This document shows positions 8,613 to 15,910 of a DNA stretch of 32,290 nt, one piece after another. Each line of letters starts with the position of its first letter. Positions within the stretch are counted from its first letter, which is position 1. The stretch covers positions 1 through 32,290 of the forward strand of contig JASJBG010000009.1 of assembly GCA_030066625.1 (NCBI GenBank). Direction: 5' to 3'. The DNA comes from Woeseiaceae bacterium. GTDB lineage: Bacteria; Pseudomonadota; Gammaproteobacteria; Steroidobacterales; Woeseiaceae. Under the pieces are notes generated by a model, which saw nothing but the letters and a program-made list of their open reading frames with translations, was not told where the DNA came from and did not search any database. A program made the translations under genes and the position numbers.

Positions 8613-9280
8613 CCGCTGATCGCCTCGCCGACTGGCTGCAACAGATCATCGCCTTCATTGCGCGCATTGTTCACGCGACGGTCGACCGGCCAGGCTGTCA
8701 GCACCGGCGTTTTTTCGACGGCGTGTTCGAGCATGGTGTCGTCGCCCGAGAGCCAGCGATCGACGCCGTCCGCGTCCAGGATCATCGGCATGCGATGATG
8801 CAGCGACTGCATGAACTCGTTCGCGTCGGTCGTGATCAGCGTGGCGCTCTCGAGAACCTCGCCGGTTTCCTTGTCCGTCCACGACTCCCACAGCCCGGCC
8901 AGCGCAAACGGTTCGTTATTCGGCAGCGTAATGAAGTACGGCGTTTTAACGTCGCCCTCCCGGCGCCACTCGTAGAAACCGTCGCACAGAACCGCCGAGC
9001 GGCGACGTCGGTAAGCCGCACGATACGCCGGTTTCTCGGCAACGGTCTCGGCGCGTGCGTTGATCATCCGGTTGCCGATGGACGGGTCTTTCGCCCAGAA
9101 AGGCACGAGCCCCCAGTGCAGCAAGACGAGTTCGCGCCCGCCGTCCTTCGCGTTGCGAATGGCCGCGATGTCCTGGGTCGGTGCGATGTTGTAGCGTGGC
9201 GCAACGGTGAATGCGTTTTCCGCACCGAACAACGCAGCCGTCGCCTCAGCCGGGGAATAAAAGGCGAAGCGACCGCACAT
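8609..9280 (-). CDS. SOS response-associated peptidase family protein (SRAP, HMCES/YedK-like)
   Basis: The 223-residue product begins MCGRFAF; Cys2 becomes the catalytic N-terminal residue that forms a thiazolidine crosslink to abasic sites in single-stranded DNA. Other family marks are RYNIAPTQ, LLHWGLVPFWAKD, INARAETVAEKPAYR, CDGFYEWRR and the catalytic-His segment LHHRMPMIL. Length fits YedK (about 220). It lies four bases downstream of the ABC permease stop and probably shares its transcript. The stop overlaps that of the convergent DhaL-DegV gene: the CTAG at 8609-8612 holds a TAG on each strand. Confidence 0.93.
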   Translation of the reverse strand: MCGRFAFYSPAEATAALFGAENAFTVAPRYNIAPTQDIAAIRNAKDGGRELVLLHWGLVPFWAKDPSIGNRMINARAETVAEKPAYRAAYRRRRSAVLCDGFYEWRREGDVKTPYFITLPNNEPFALAGLWESWTDKETGEVLESATLITTDANEFMQSLHHRMPMILDADGVDRWLSGDDTMLEHAVEKTPVLTAWPVDRRVNNARNEGDDLLQPVGEAISG

Positions 9281-9284
9281 ACGG

Positions 9285-10058
9285 CTACTCCCGGATACCC
9301 ACGCCGCGGTTCATCAGGAACAGGCAGAAACTGAACAGCAGCACGACGAATACGATCAGGATCGCGTAGGCGGTGCCGATGCCGATATCCGACGTCCCGA
9401 GGATGCCGTAGCGAAACGCGTTGACCATGTACAGGATCGGGTTTGCACGCGAGACGCCCTGCCAGAATTCCGGCAGCAGCGAGATGGAATAGAAGACCCC
9501 GCCCAGGTATGTCAGCGGCGTCAGCACGAATGTCGGAACGATCGATATGTCGTCGAACTTCTTCGCAAACACGGCGTTGATAAAGCCTGCCAGCGAGAAG
9601 ACGATCGATGACAACAACACGATCGAAATCGTGATGAACGGATGCTCGACATTGAGCTTCGTGAAGAACAGGGCGACAGCAGTGACGAGCGCGCCAACGA
9701 ACAGGCCACGCAAAACGCCGCCCGCCACGTGGCCGATGATGATGGCCGAATTCGACATCGGTGATACCAGCATCTCCTCGATGTGGCGCCCAAACTTCGC
9801 ACCGAAGAAGGATGACACGACGTTGCCATAGGAGTTGGTGATCACGGACATCATGATGAGTCCGGGCGCGATGTACGCCATGTAGTCGAAGCCGTCCATC
9901 GTGCCGATGCGCCGGCCGATGAGATTGCCGAAGATAATGAAGTACAGCGTCATCGTGATGGCAGGTGGCACGATCGTCTGCACCCAGATGCGCAGGACTC
10001 GGATAACCTCCTTGCGAACCAGGGTCTGGATGGCAACCAGGTCGAGTGCGAGGTTCAT
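9285..10058 (-). CDS. yadH: ABC-2 type transporter permease (YadH-like)
   Basis: This 257-residue membrane protein has about six hydrophobic segments and an ABC-2 permease layout: an N-terminal cytosolic helix (IQTLVRKEVIRVLRIW), a first membrane span (PPAITMTLYFIIFGNLIG), the conserved loop GRHIEEMLVSPMSN, and late segments TPLTYLGGVFYS and ANPILYMVNAFRYG. The substrate of YadGH-type exporters is not established. Its ATG overlaps the stop of the ATPase gene by four bases (ATGA at 10058-10055), so the two are translationally coupled. Confidence 0.9.
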   Translation of the reverse strand: MNLALDLVAIQTLVRKEVIRVLRIWVQTIVPPAITMTLYFIIFGNLIGRRIGTMDGFDYMAYIAPGLIMMSVITNSYGNVVSSFFGAKFGRHIEEMLVSPMSNSAIIIGHVAGGVLRGLFVGALVTAVALFFTKLNVEHPFITISIVLLSSIVFSLAGFINAVFAKKFDDISIVPTFVLTPLTYLGGVFYSISLLPEFWQGVSRANPILYMVNAFRYGILGTSDIGIGTAYAILIVFVVLLFSFCLFLMNRGVGIRE

Positions 10059-10981
10059 GCCGCGGCCCCGGTGTCGTTCTTGTCGACGAGTCGCATGAAC
10101 AGCTCCTCGAGGCGGTTTGCCTTGTTGCGCAGGCTGACGACCGTAACGTCTTTCTCATTGAGGCGCGCAAACATCTCGTTGAGCGTCTGGCCCGCACCGA
10201 TCGCGACCTCGACGTCACCGTCGTCCCGCACGCTGACTTCGAAACCGTCGAGTTGGAGTCCAGCGGCGGGCTCGGCGAGCGTAAGCACGAAGACTTCGCG
10301 CTGCAGCTTGCGCAGTACCTTGCTCATCGGCGCGTCCTCGATGATCCGGCCCTCATCGATGATGGCGACGTGCCGGCACAGCGACTCGGCTTCCTCGAGA
10401 TAGTGCGTGGTCAGGATGATGGTCGTGCCGGCCTCGTTGATGGTTCGCAGGAATTCCCACATCGAGCGGCGGATCTCGATGTCGACGCCGGCCGTGGGCT
10501 CGTCGAGTATCAGGAGACGTGGCTCGTGCACCAGCGCGCGGGCAATCATCAGCCGTCGCTTCATGCCGCCCGACAGGCTGCGCGCGGTGTCCTTGCGCCG
10601 GTCCCAGAGCCTGAGCTCCTTCAGGTACTTCTCCGTTCGCTCGGCCGCGAGTCGACGGTTCAGCCCGTAGTAACCGGCCTGGTTCAGCACGATGTTCTCG
10701 ACCCTTTCCCACAGGTTCAGGTTGACCTCTTGCGGGACGAGCCCGATGCAGGCCTTCGCGGCCTCGAGCTCGGCGTCGATGCTGTGACCGAAGATCTCGA
10801 CCTCACCGCCGGATTTGTTCACGAGCGAGCTGATGATGCCGATCGCCGTCGTCTTGCCGGCGCCGTTGGGGCCGAGCAATGCGCAGAACTCGCCCTCCTC
10901 GACGGATACGTCGATACCCTTCAGGGCCTGGTTGCCGTTATCGTAGGTCTTGGTGAGGTTTTTCAGGGTTAGCGCGTGCAT
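10055..10981 (-). CDS. yadG: ABC transporter ATP-binding protein (YadG-like)
   Basis: The 308-residue protein carries a complete ABC ATPase: Walker A GPNGAGKTTA near residues 38-47, the signature LSGGMKRRLMIARAL, Walker B LLILDEPTAGVD and the switch His in ILTTHYLEEAE. The C-terminal 90 residues are a variable domain ending in a coiled region (NRLEELFMRLVDKND). It would power the YadH-like permease encoded next. No convincing Shine-Dalgarno sequence precedes the ATG; a TACAAT reading on the minus strand at 10997-10992 is only about ten bases upstream. Confidence 0.92.
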   Translation of the reverse strand: MHALTLKNLTKTYDNGNQALKGIDVSVEEGEFCALLGPNGAGKTTAIGIISSLVNKSGGEVEIFGHSIDAELEAAKACIGLVPQEVNLNLWERVENIVLNQAGYYGLNRRLAAERTEKYLKELRLWDRRKDTARSLSGGMKRRLMIARALVHEPRLLILDEPTAGVDIEIRRSMWEFLRTINEAGTTIILTTHYLEEAESLCRHVAIIDEGRIIEDAPMSKVLRKLQREVFVLTLAEPAAGLQLDGFEVSVRDDGDVEVAIGAGQTLNEMFARLNEKDVTVVSLRNKANRLEELFMRLVDKNDTGAAA

Positions 10982-10991
10982 AAGGCGGCGT

Positions 10992-10997
10992 ATTGTA
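10992..10997 (-). promoter_or_regulatory. Candidate -10 box just upstream of yadG
   Basis: The minus strand reads TACAAT (five of six) 10 nt from the yadG ATG. If real, transcription would begin within a few bases of the start codon. A GTGCGCG/CGCGCAC inverted repeat (11003-11019) lies where a -35 would be. No -35 match is seen. Confidence 0.3.
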
Positions 10998-11062
10998 CCG
11001 ACGTGCGCGCGCCGCGCACATTGCCGTCTCGCCCGCCGGCCGGACGACCGAACTGGCCTGTG

Positions 11063-11719
11063 TCAGGACAGTTCCCTGTCGGCGACCCGGGACGGGGGCG
11101 CAGGCAACGCGCAGGCGGCGCTGGCCAGTCGCTGGTAGCGCTGCCCCGCCGAGCGTGTCAGCAGCGTCTGCACGGCACAGATCCGGGCCGCCCGGCGCAC
11201 CGTCTTCTCGGAACTCGTGCCGGCGGTCAGCAGCCGGTCCCAGAAGCCGCTGTCGCCAGCGAACCTGAGCGACAGGAGTCCGGGCTCGTTCAAAGCGAAA
11301 TCGACGACCTCGTAGAGCGGCGCGCCAGCAAGCTGCTCGCACCAGTCGAGAGATGCGCCACTGACCACGCGTGCGGCATACGGATTGGCACGGGAAAGCT
11401 GCCACAGGTAGGCGACCGTCGCAGCCGCGATGCGCGTCCCGGCCTGCGTTGCGATGGCGGAGGTACGCAGCAGGTCGCCCGTACGCGGCCGGCGGGGCAT
11501 GTCGAGCCAGCGGACCGGGTCGTCCTCACCGACAGCCATCAACAGGAAGGGCGCACGCGCGAGCCGGGTCCGGCGCTCGCCGCCAAGCTCGCGCAGCCGC
11601 TCGGCGATCGACGCGGGCACGGCAATTCCCGGGTCGTTGCCCGCGAGGGCTTCGAGAAACGCCTGGTTTAGCGTTGTGACATTGGCGAGATCGGCGCTTG
11701 CTGGACCCTGGAACGACAT
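11063..11719 (-). CDS. Unrecognised protein, divergent from the FlhC-like regulator
   Basis: I do not recognise this family. The ATG at 11719 gives 218 residues, with a GAGG ribosome site nine bases upstream; a TTG at 11725 would add two residues. The protein appears soluble and mostly helical: no signal peptide or membrane span is evident. It has many Ala, Leu and Arg residues, conserved-looking patches (ARAPFLLMAVGEDDPVRWLD, YLWQLSRANPYAARVVSGAS) and only three Cys. It is transcribed away from the flhC-like gene across a 128-nt AT-rich gap, which suggests shared control. A link to that regulator is plausible but rests on position only. It is a convincing gene because it spans the interval with the GC-rich codon bias of its neighbours. 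Confidence 0.7.
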   Translation of the reverse strand: MSFQGPASADLANVTTLNQAFLEALAGNDPGIAVPASIAERLRELGGERRTRLARAPFLLMAVGEDDPVRWLDMPRRPRTGDLLRTSAIATQAGTRIAAATVAYLWQLSRANPYAARVVSGASLDWCEQLAGAPLYEVVDFALNEPGLLSLRFAGDSGFWDRLLTAGTSSEKTVRRAARICAVQTLLTRSAGQRYQRLASAACALPAPPSRVADRELS

Positions 11720-11847
11720 TTTCAAAAACCTCGAGCGAAAATCGGTGAATTGGCGACTTACTTTATGTTTGCTTATTTGACCATTTATGGATCATAGTAA
11801 AAGATCATAGACTATATATGTTCTTTTTCTAGCATAAGGGATAAGAT
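11720..11847. promoter_or_regulatory. AT-rich divergent promoter region with repeated GATCATAG
   Basis: This 128-nt gap is far richer in A+T than anything around it. It contains GATCATAG twice (11790-11797 and 11803-11810, starts 13 nt apart), a TTGACC at 11777-11782 and a TATATA at 11813-11818. The two hexamers are too far apart to be one promoter. The direct repeat is a candidate operator serving both the unknown gene and the FlhC-like gene. Confidence 0.5.
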
Positions 11848-12441
11848 ATGCGCCTGACCGACGACCGCTACGCGGGCGAACGCCTGCAATTCGAACTTGC
11901 GCTCCGAATGATCGGCCACGAGGCCCGGACGCGCACGATCCGCGACTGCACGGGCCTCTCCGACGACCGTATCCGCAAACTCTACGGCACCTATTTCCGT
12001 GACTCGGGGATCGCGGGGGTCCGCCGGCGGCGCGGCAAGTCGCCGCGGCAGATTGCGCCGTTCGTGAAGAACCCCGTCAACCAGCTGCAGGCGACGACGC
12101 TCGTGGCCCTTTTCTGCGCAGGGCTCCTCCTGCGCGTTGACGACGACAACAACGTCGTCAGCCGCTGGCCGCGGCCGGATGTCGAGTTCGGCCATCGGGT
12201 GTGCCGGGCCTATGAGCACTACCTGCTGCTGCACGACAAACCGGTGCTGAGCTTCGAATGGGCCTGGAACCTGCTTTACAGCATCGCGTGGAACGACGAG
12301 CTGTACCTCGCCGACTGCCGTGGCTGTGGCGCGCGCTACGTGCAGGACGCCTACGCGCTCGACCTGAAGACCTGCCCGACCTGCGAGATCGAGGCGCACC
12401 GCAAGCGCCGGCCGGGCATTCGCAGCTTTTCGGCGGACTAA
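11848..12441 (+). CDS. FlhC-family transcriptional activator (orphan)
   Basis: The 197-residue protein matches FlhC in length and plan. The N-terminal helical region ERLQFELALRMIGHEARTRTIRDCTGLSDDRIRKLYGTYF corresponds to FlhC's DNA-binding part. Near the C-terminus four cysteines, CRGCG and then CPTC after about 20 residues, match the structural zinc site of FlhC. In enterobacteria FlhC works only with FlhD as the flagellar master regulator. No flhD or flagellar gene is present in this window. The start is ATG with AAGGGAT upstream. It may regulate the divergent unknown gene or act with an FlhD elsewhere. The family call is from pattern recognition and is fairly firm; the regulon is unknown. 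Confidence 0.75.
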   Translation: MRLTDDRYAGERLQFELALRMIGHEARTRTIRDCTGLSDDRIRKLYGTYFRDSGIAGVRRRRGKSPRQIAPFVKNPVNQLQATTLVALFCAGLLLRVDDDNNVVSRWPRPDVEFGHRVCRAYEHYLLLHDKPVLSFEWAWNLLYSIAWNDELYLADCRGCGARYVQDAYALDLKTCPTCEIEAHRKRRPGIRSFSAD

Positions 12442-12488
12442 AACCGCGCTCCCGGGTCGGGTACACTGCGCCCCCACAAGGAGCGCAG

Positions 12489-13391
12489 ATGCAGGACCAC
12501 AACGTGTTTGCGGGCGCCTTCGTCGATCGATTCGGCGAGCGCCGCAAGGACCCCGACTGGCTCGCGGCCGCGAGCCGCCACGCGGACAGCCGCTTCGTAC
12601 CCGTCTGGGGAGAGCGCTGCCTCGTCGACCCCGATGCGGGGCACGCGATCCTGCTCGAGCGTGAGGATGTCGACGAGTTCATCCGCGATCCCGATGACCT
12701 CGTGTTCCTCGGCCTGTTTCGCGACCAGCCGGCATTTGCCGTCGCGATCGAGCGCGAGGACGAGCCTCCGCACCCGGACCGCGGCGAATTTCGCGACCTC
12801 CGCTTTCTCGGCACGGTGCTGCCGCCGGACGAAGCCAATCTCGTCGCGCACGCGCGCGCCATGGTCATCTGGCACCGCACCCAGCTCTTCTGCGGCATCT
12901 GCGGTTCCAAGGCCCTGCCGGATGCCGGCGGCAACGCCCGTCGCTGCGCTAACCCCGACTGTGGCCGGGTGCTGTTTCCACGTGTGGATCCGGCCATCAT
13001 CGTGCTCGTTTCGGACGGCGATCGCTGCCTGTTGGGTCGCCAGGCGAGCTGGCCGGAAGCGCGTTACTCGACCATCGCTGGCTTCGTCGAGCCCGGTGAG
13101 AGCCTCGAAGATGCGGTTCGCCGGGAGGTCTACGAGGAAACCAATGTGCACGTTGGCCAGGTGCACTACCACAGCTCGCAGCCGTGGCCGTTTCCATCCT
13201 CGCTGATGCTCGGCTTTCACGCCGAAGCGATCTCGAGTGACATCGTCCTGAACGATGCCGAGCTCGAGGACGCACGCTGGTTCACGCGCGAAGACCTGAA
13301 GTCCGATTTTCCGAAGCTGCCTTTCAGGATCTCGATTGCGCGGCGCCTGGTCGACCACTGGATCCGCCACGGGACCAATGGGGGAGGCTAG
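12489..13391 (+). CDS. nudC: NAD(H) pyrophosphatase / RNA deNADding Nudix hydrolase
   Basis: The ATG at 12489 has AAGGAG at 12478-12483 and yields 300 residues. NudC cleaves NADH and NAD-capped RNA. A zinc ribbon (CGICGSKALPDAGGNARRCA and then CANPDCG) is followed by the Nudix box GFVEPGE through REVYEETNV and the NudC-specific SQPWPFPSSLM. The usual Nudix Gly near the box end is Asn here (EETNV rather than EExGV). All catalytic Glu residues are kept, so activity is likely. The N-terminal domain (about residues 1-130) is typical of NudC. The TANGO2-like gene begins two bases after the stop. Confidence 0.93.
   Translation: MQDHNVFAGAFVDRFGERRKDPDWLAAASRHADSRFVPVWGERCLVDPDAGHAILLEREDVDEFIRDPDDLVFLGLFRDQPAFAVAIEREDEPPHPDRGEFRDLRFLGTVLPPDEANLVAHARAMVIWHRTQLFCGICGSKALPDAGGNARRCANPDCGRVLFPRVDPAIIVLVSDGDRCLLGRQASWPEARYSTIAGFVEPGESLEDAVRREVYEETNVHVGQVHYHSSQPWPFPSSLMLGFHAEAISSDIVLNDAELEDARWFTREDLKSDFPKLPFRISIARRLVDHWIRHGTNGGG
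13380..13387 (+). promoter_or_regulatory. Strong Shine-Dalgarno deciding an ATC start
   Basis: GGGGGAGG at 13380-13387 lies six bases before ATC at 13394. There is no ATG, GTG or TTG in that frame between the previous in-frame stop and the GTG at 13421, which lies 33 bases from this ribosome site. The site therefore points to ATC as the start codon of the TANGO2-like gene. Confidence 0.6.
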
Positions 13392-13393
13392 CC

Positions 13394-14158
13394 ATCTGCC
13401 TGGTCGTCCTCGCCCACCGCGTGCATCCGACACTGCCGCTCATCGTAGCCGGCAATCGCGACGAGTTTCACGCGCGGCCCACGCGTGATGCGCACTGGTG
13501 GCCCGACAAGCCGGACATCCTGGCCGGCCGCGACCTGACGGCGGGTGGCACCTGGCTCGGGCTGCATCGGTCCGGGCGTTTTGCCACGGTGACCAACTAC
13601 CGCGATGCGGACCAGCCGTCCGCCAAGCTCGAATCCCGCGGTCACCTGATTACCGGCTTCCTGGAGGGCCGGCTCGACCCGCTCGCGCACCTCGAATCCG
13701 TCGACGGCGACCGCTACGCCGGCTTCAACCTGCTGGTCGCAGACGGTGACCGCTTCGCCTACCAGTCGAATCGTGGCGCTGGCGTGCGTGAACTGCCGCC
13801 AGGCATCTACGCGGTCGCCAACGCGACGCTGGACACGCCCTGGCCGAAGGTTGCGCGCATCAAGGCCGCACTACAGGCGCTGATCGACGACGACCGCGTC
13901 AACGAAACGTCGCTGCTCGACATGCTCGACGACCGTGAGCCGGCGCGAGCAACCGAGATCGATGCGGGGGACCTGCCCTTCAAGAGGGCGCGCGCGCTGT
14001 CCGCACCGTTCGTCGTCATGCCCGACTACGGTACGCGCAGTTCGACGGTCGTGGTTCGCGACGACACCGGTCGCGTGCGGATCAGCGAGAAGCGCTTCGG
14101 CGCCGACGGCGCGACGAACGGACGATCGGATTTCAGCTTCGAGACCGAGCCGCGCTAG
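13394..14158 (+). CDS. NRDE/TANGO2 family protein, probable ATC start
   Basis: Read from ATC at 13394 the protein has 254 residues and starts (M)CLVVLAHRVHPTLPLIVAGNRDEF. TANGO2/NRDE proteins begin MCxxV with a conserved Cys2 and carry the NRDE motif, here at residues 20-23, followed by ILAGRDLTAGGTWLGL and TNYRD. The next possible start (GTG 13421) would remove MCLVVLAHR, including the conserved Cys. I therefore prefer ATC, backed by GGGGGAGG six bases upstream. A single-base sequencing error (ATG to ATC) cannot be excluded. The molecular role of the family is debated; metazoan TANGO2 is linked to heme and lipid handling. Its stop shares CTAG with the convergent DUF4240 gene. Confidence 0.85.
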   Translation: MCLVVLAHRVHPTLPLIVAGNRDEFHARPTRDAHWWPDKPDILAGRDLTAGGTWLGLHRSGRFATVTNYRDADQPSAKLESRGHLITGFLEGRLDPLAHLESVDGDRYAGFNLLVADGDRFAYQSNRGAGVRELPPGIYAVANATLDTPWPKVARIKAALQALIDDDRVNETSLLDMLDDREPARATEIDAGDLPFKRARALSAPFVVMPDYGTRSSTVVVRDDTGRVRISEKRFGADGATNGRSDFSFETEPR

Positions 14159-14643
14159 TCGAAACGCGCCGCAAGCTTCGGAAACATCGTCTCCAGGTCG
14201 TCCTCGTCCCATTCCTCCCCGACCAGGTCGCGAGGAAAATGCCGCTCACGAGGCACCATCTCCTTGCCGGTCTTCGCTTCGTAGACCTTGTCCGCGACAT
14301 AGCGAAATTCCTCGAGGCCGGCGTCTTCGACGCCACCAACGTCGCCGAGCGACTCGGGGTCGACGAGCGCGGCCTCGTAGACCTCGCGACCTTCGGAAAT
14401 GAGCCAGTCGCGGAAGTAGTCGAAGCCGTCGTCGGAACAGCCACCCTGGATGAAGTAAGCCGCACCCCAGAGGTCCCAGCGCCAGGCCTTGTCGATGTGG
14501 TCGATGTAGTGCTCGTAGAAGTCTTGTACGTCAGCCGCACTGCGCTCGGACAGCAACGTCGTCAGCGTTAGTGGTCGGCCGTCGTAGTCGGCCGCCGCCT
14601 CCTTGGCAATGCCAATCAGCCGCCAGAACTCGTCGACATCCAT
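14155..14643 (-). CDS. DUF4240 domain protein
   Basis: The 162-residue acidic protein begins MDVDEFWRLI and contains the segments AYFIQGGCSDDGFDYFRDWL and GREVYEAALVDPESLGD, which are the core of DUF4240. The function of the family is unknown. There is no signal peptide or membrane span, so it is probably cytosolic. It follows the carboxylesterase gene by nine bases on the same strand, suggesting co-transcription. The C-terminus is rich in Asp/Glu (VGEEWDEDDLETMFPKL). Its stop codon overlaps that of the convergent TANGO2-like gene. Confidence 0.88.
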   Translation of the reverse strand: MDVDEFWRLIGIAKEAAADYDGRPLTLTTLLSERSAADVQDFYEHYIDHIDKAWRWDLWGAAYFIQGGCSDDGFDYFRDWLISEGREVYEAALVDPESLGDVGGVEDAGLEEFRYVADKVYEAKTGKEMVPRERHFPRDLVGEEWDEDDLETMFPKLAARFD

Positions 14644-14652
14644 TGACTGCTC

Positions 14653-15324
14653 CTATGACAGCACGCGCACCAGCCAGCCGCTGATGTCGTCAATCTCCTG
14701 TGGGCACACGCCGTGCGCCATCGGGTATTCGTGCCAGTCGACGGTGTAGCCGAAGGCCGTGAGCGCGTCCGCAGAACTTCGACCGCCCGCGTACGGCACC
14801 ATCGGGTCGACAGTACCGTGCGCCATGAACACCGGTACGTCGGTGTTGCCGACAAAGTCCCCGTCGCCGGTCGGCAGCGCGATATACGTCGACAGCGCCA
14901 TCAGGCCGGCGTAGCGCGTCGGCGAGCGAAGCGCGTTGTGCAGCACGATGGCGCCGCCCTGCGAGAAACCCGCCAGCACGATGCGGCCGGGGTCGAAGCC
15001 GCGCGCCTGTTCCCTCGCGACATAGTTTTCCAGCAGCGCGCTGCTTTCTGCGATTCCGGCCGCGTCCGCCCGACCCTCGGAGTCGAGGCTCACGATGTCG
15101 TACCAGGCGCGCATTGCCATGCCGCCATTTACCGTCACGGGCCTTACCGGCGCGTGCGGAAACACGAAGCGCAGCGGCAGATTGCCGGACAGGCGAAGCT
15201 GCGGCACGATCGGCTCGAAGTCGTGACCGTCGGCGCCGAGCCCGTGCAGCCAGATGATGCTGGCCACCGGGTCGGTACCGCTCTCGACGACGACGGCTCC
15301 GGGGTCAGGGTTGGTGGCGTCCAT
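14653..15324 (-). CDS. Carboxylesterase / lysophospholipase-like alpha/beta hydrolase
   Basis: From the ATG at 15324 the protein has 223 residues, standard for the phospholipase/carboxylesterase family (PF02230 type). It shows WLHGLGADGHDFEPIVPQL near residues 24-42, the nucleophile elbow AGFSQGGAIVLH, the acid residue in HGTVDPMVPY, and the His in YPMAHGVCPQEID. It would hydrolyse short acyl or lysophospholipid esters in the cytosol; substrate is not predictable. Longer upstream reading frames have no family support. It is divergent from argR, with the gap holding the argR promoter, and precedes the DUF4240 gene. Confidence 0.9.
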   Translation of the reverse strand: MDATNPDPGAVVVESGTDPVASIIWLHGLGADGHDFEPIVPQLRLSGNLPLRFVFPHAPVRPVTVNGGMAMRAWYDIVSLDSEGRADAAGIAESSALLENYVAREQARGFDPGRIVLAGFSQGGAIVLHNALRSPTRYAGLMALSTYIALPTGDGDFVGNTDVPVFMAHGTVDPMVPYAGGRSSADALTAFGYTVDWHEYPMAHGVCPQEIDDISGWLVRVLS

Positions 15325-15363
15325 GGCGGCGCAGTGTACCCCGTCAGGGAACCGGTTTGGGGG

Positions 15364-15390
15364 TTGACACGATATGCGCATAACTATAGT
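15364..15390 (+). promoter_or_regulatory. Promoter of the arginine operon
   Basis: TTGACA (15364-15369, perfect) and TATAGT (15385-15390, five of six) are separated by 15 nt, slightly short of the 17-nt optimum. Transcription would begin just before the second ARG-like box, about 35 nt ahead of the argR ATG at 15433. Confidence 0.6.
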
Positions 15391-15412
15391 CTCATGCGCA
15401 TATTTATTCATT
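15375..15412 (+). promoter_or_regulatory. Tandem ArgR operator (ARG boxes)
   Basis: Two 18-bp boxes, 15375-15392 and 15395-15412, both begin TGCGCATA, agree at 12 of 18 positions and are two bases apart. The second (TGCGCATATTTATTCATT) matches 12 of 14 core positions of the E. coli ARG consensus TGAATwwwwATTCA. The pair covers the -10 and the probable start point. I recall that E. coli argR also has boxes two bases apart instead of three. Autorepression by ArgR is the likely outcome. Confidence 0.6.
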
Positions 15413-15432
15413 CCGTGCCGGAACGGGCGCCG

Positions 15433-15882
15433 ATGCCGAACCCGAATACAGAGCAGATCGTACGCCGCGAAGCCATACGCGAACGGCTGGCCGTGGGTCC
15501 CGTCGATACGCAGCAAAGCCTCGTTGAACACCTGACGTCGCAGGGCCTCCGGGTCACGCAGTCCAGTGTGAGTCGGGACTTGCGGGATCTCGGCGCCATC
15601 AAGACTGCCGAGGGCTATACCCTGCCGGCGGCCCACCACGACGCCGATCACGAGCTCGATGCGGTCTCGGCGCTGCTCCGTGACGCGCAGACAGCCGGAC
15701 CCAATCTCTTGGTGATCAGGACAGCGATCGGCGCCGCGCAGCGAGTCGCCCTGGCCCTCGATCGCAGCGGCTGGCCGGAGATCGTCGGCAACATCGGCGG
15801 CGACGACACCGTATTCGTCGCGACGACCGGGAGCGCCGGCCAGAAAAACCTCTTGGCAAGGATCGAGCGCGCCCGCGCCTGA
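15433..15882 (+). CDS. argR: Arginine repressor
   Basis: The ATG at 15433 gives 149 residues, normal for ArgR; an in-frame ATG at 15394 lies inside the operator and is unlikely. The N-terminal winged helix has REAIRERLAVGPVDTQQSLVEHL and TQSSVSRDLRDLGAIK, with the SSVSRDL recognition helix. The C-terminal oligomerisation/arginine-binding domain includes NLLVIRTAIGAAQRVALALD and IVGNIGGDDTVFVAT (the GDDT arginine-contact motif). The hexamer represses arginine genes when arginine is bound. It leads the operon, 28 bases before argG, so it would control its own and the biosynthetic genes' expression. Confidence 0.95.
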   Translation: MPNPNTEQIVRREAIRERLAVGPVDTQQSLVEHLTSQGLRVTQSSVSRDLRDLGAIKTAEGYTLPAAHHDADHELDAVSALLRDAQTAGPNLLVIRTAIGAAQRVALALDRSGWPEIVGNIGGDDTVFVATTGSAGQKNLLARIERARA

Positions 15883-15910
15883 TCGACGCCGACTATCGGA
15901 GCTTCTCTCC

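Noticed and set aside
7505-9334. 609-codon plus-strand frame spanning the end of the DhaL-DegV gene and the SRAP gene
   Set aside because: It crosses two real genes on opposite strands and is Arg-rich without domain features.
11003-11019. GTGCGCG/CGCGCAC hairpin as a terminator
   Set aside because: A perfect 7-bp stem but no T-run on either strand; more likely an operator or chance GC palindrome.
11777-11818. TTGACC and TATATA as one promoter for the FlhC-like gene
   Set aside because: They are separated by 30 nt, far beyond a usable spacer; listed only as parts of an AT-rich region.
13421-13423. GTG as start of the TANGO2-like gene
   Set aside because: It would lose the conserved MCxxV start and has no ribosome site at proper distance; ATC at 13394 fits both.
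15394-15396. ATG as start of argR
   Set aside because: It lies inside the second ARG-like box and near the probable transcription start; the ATG at 15433 gives a normal-length ArgR.
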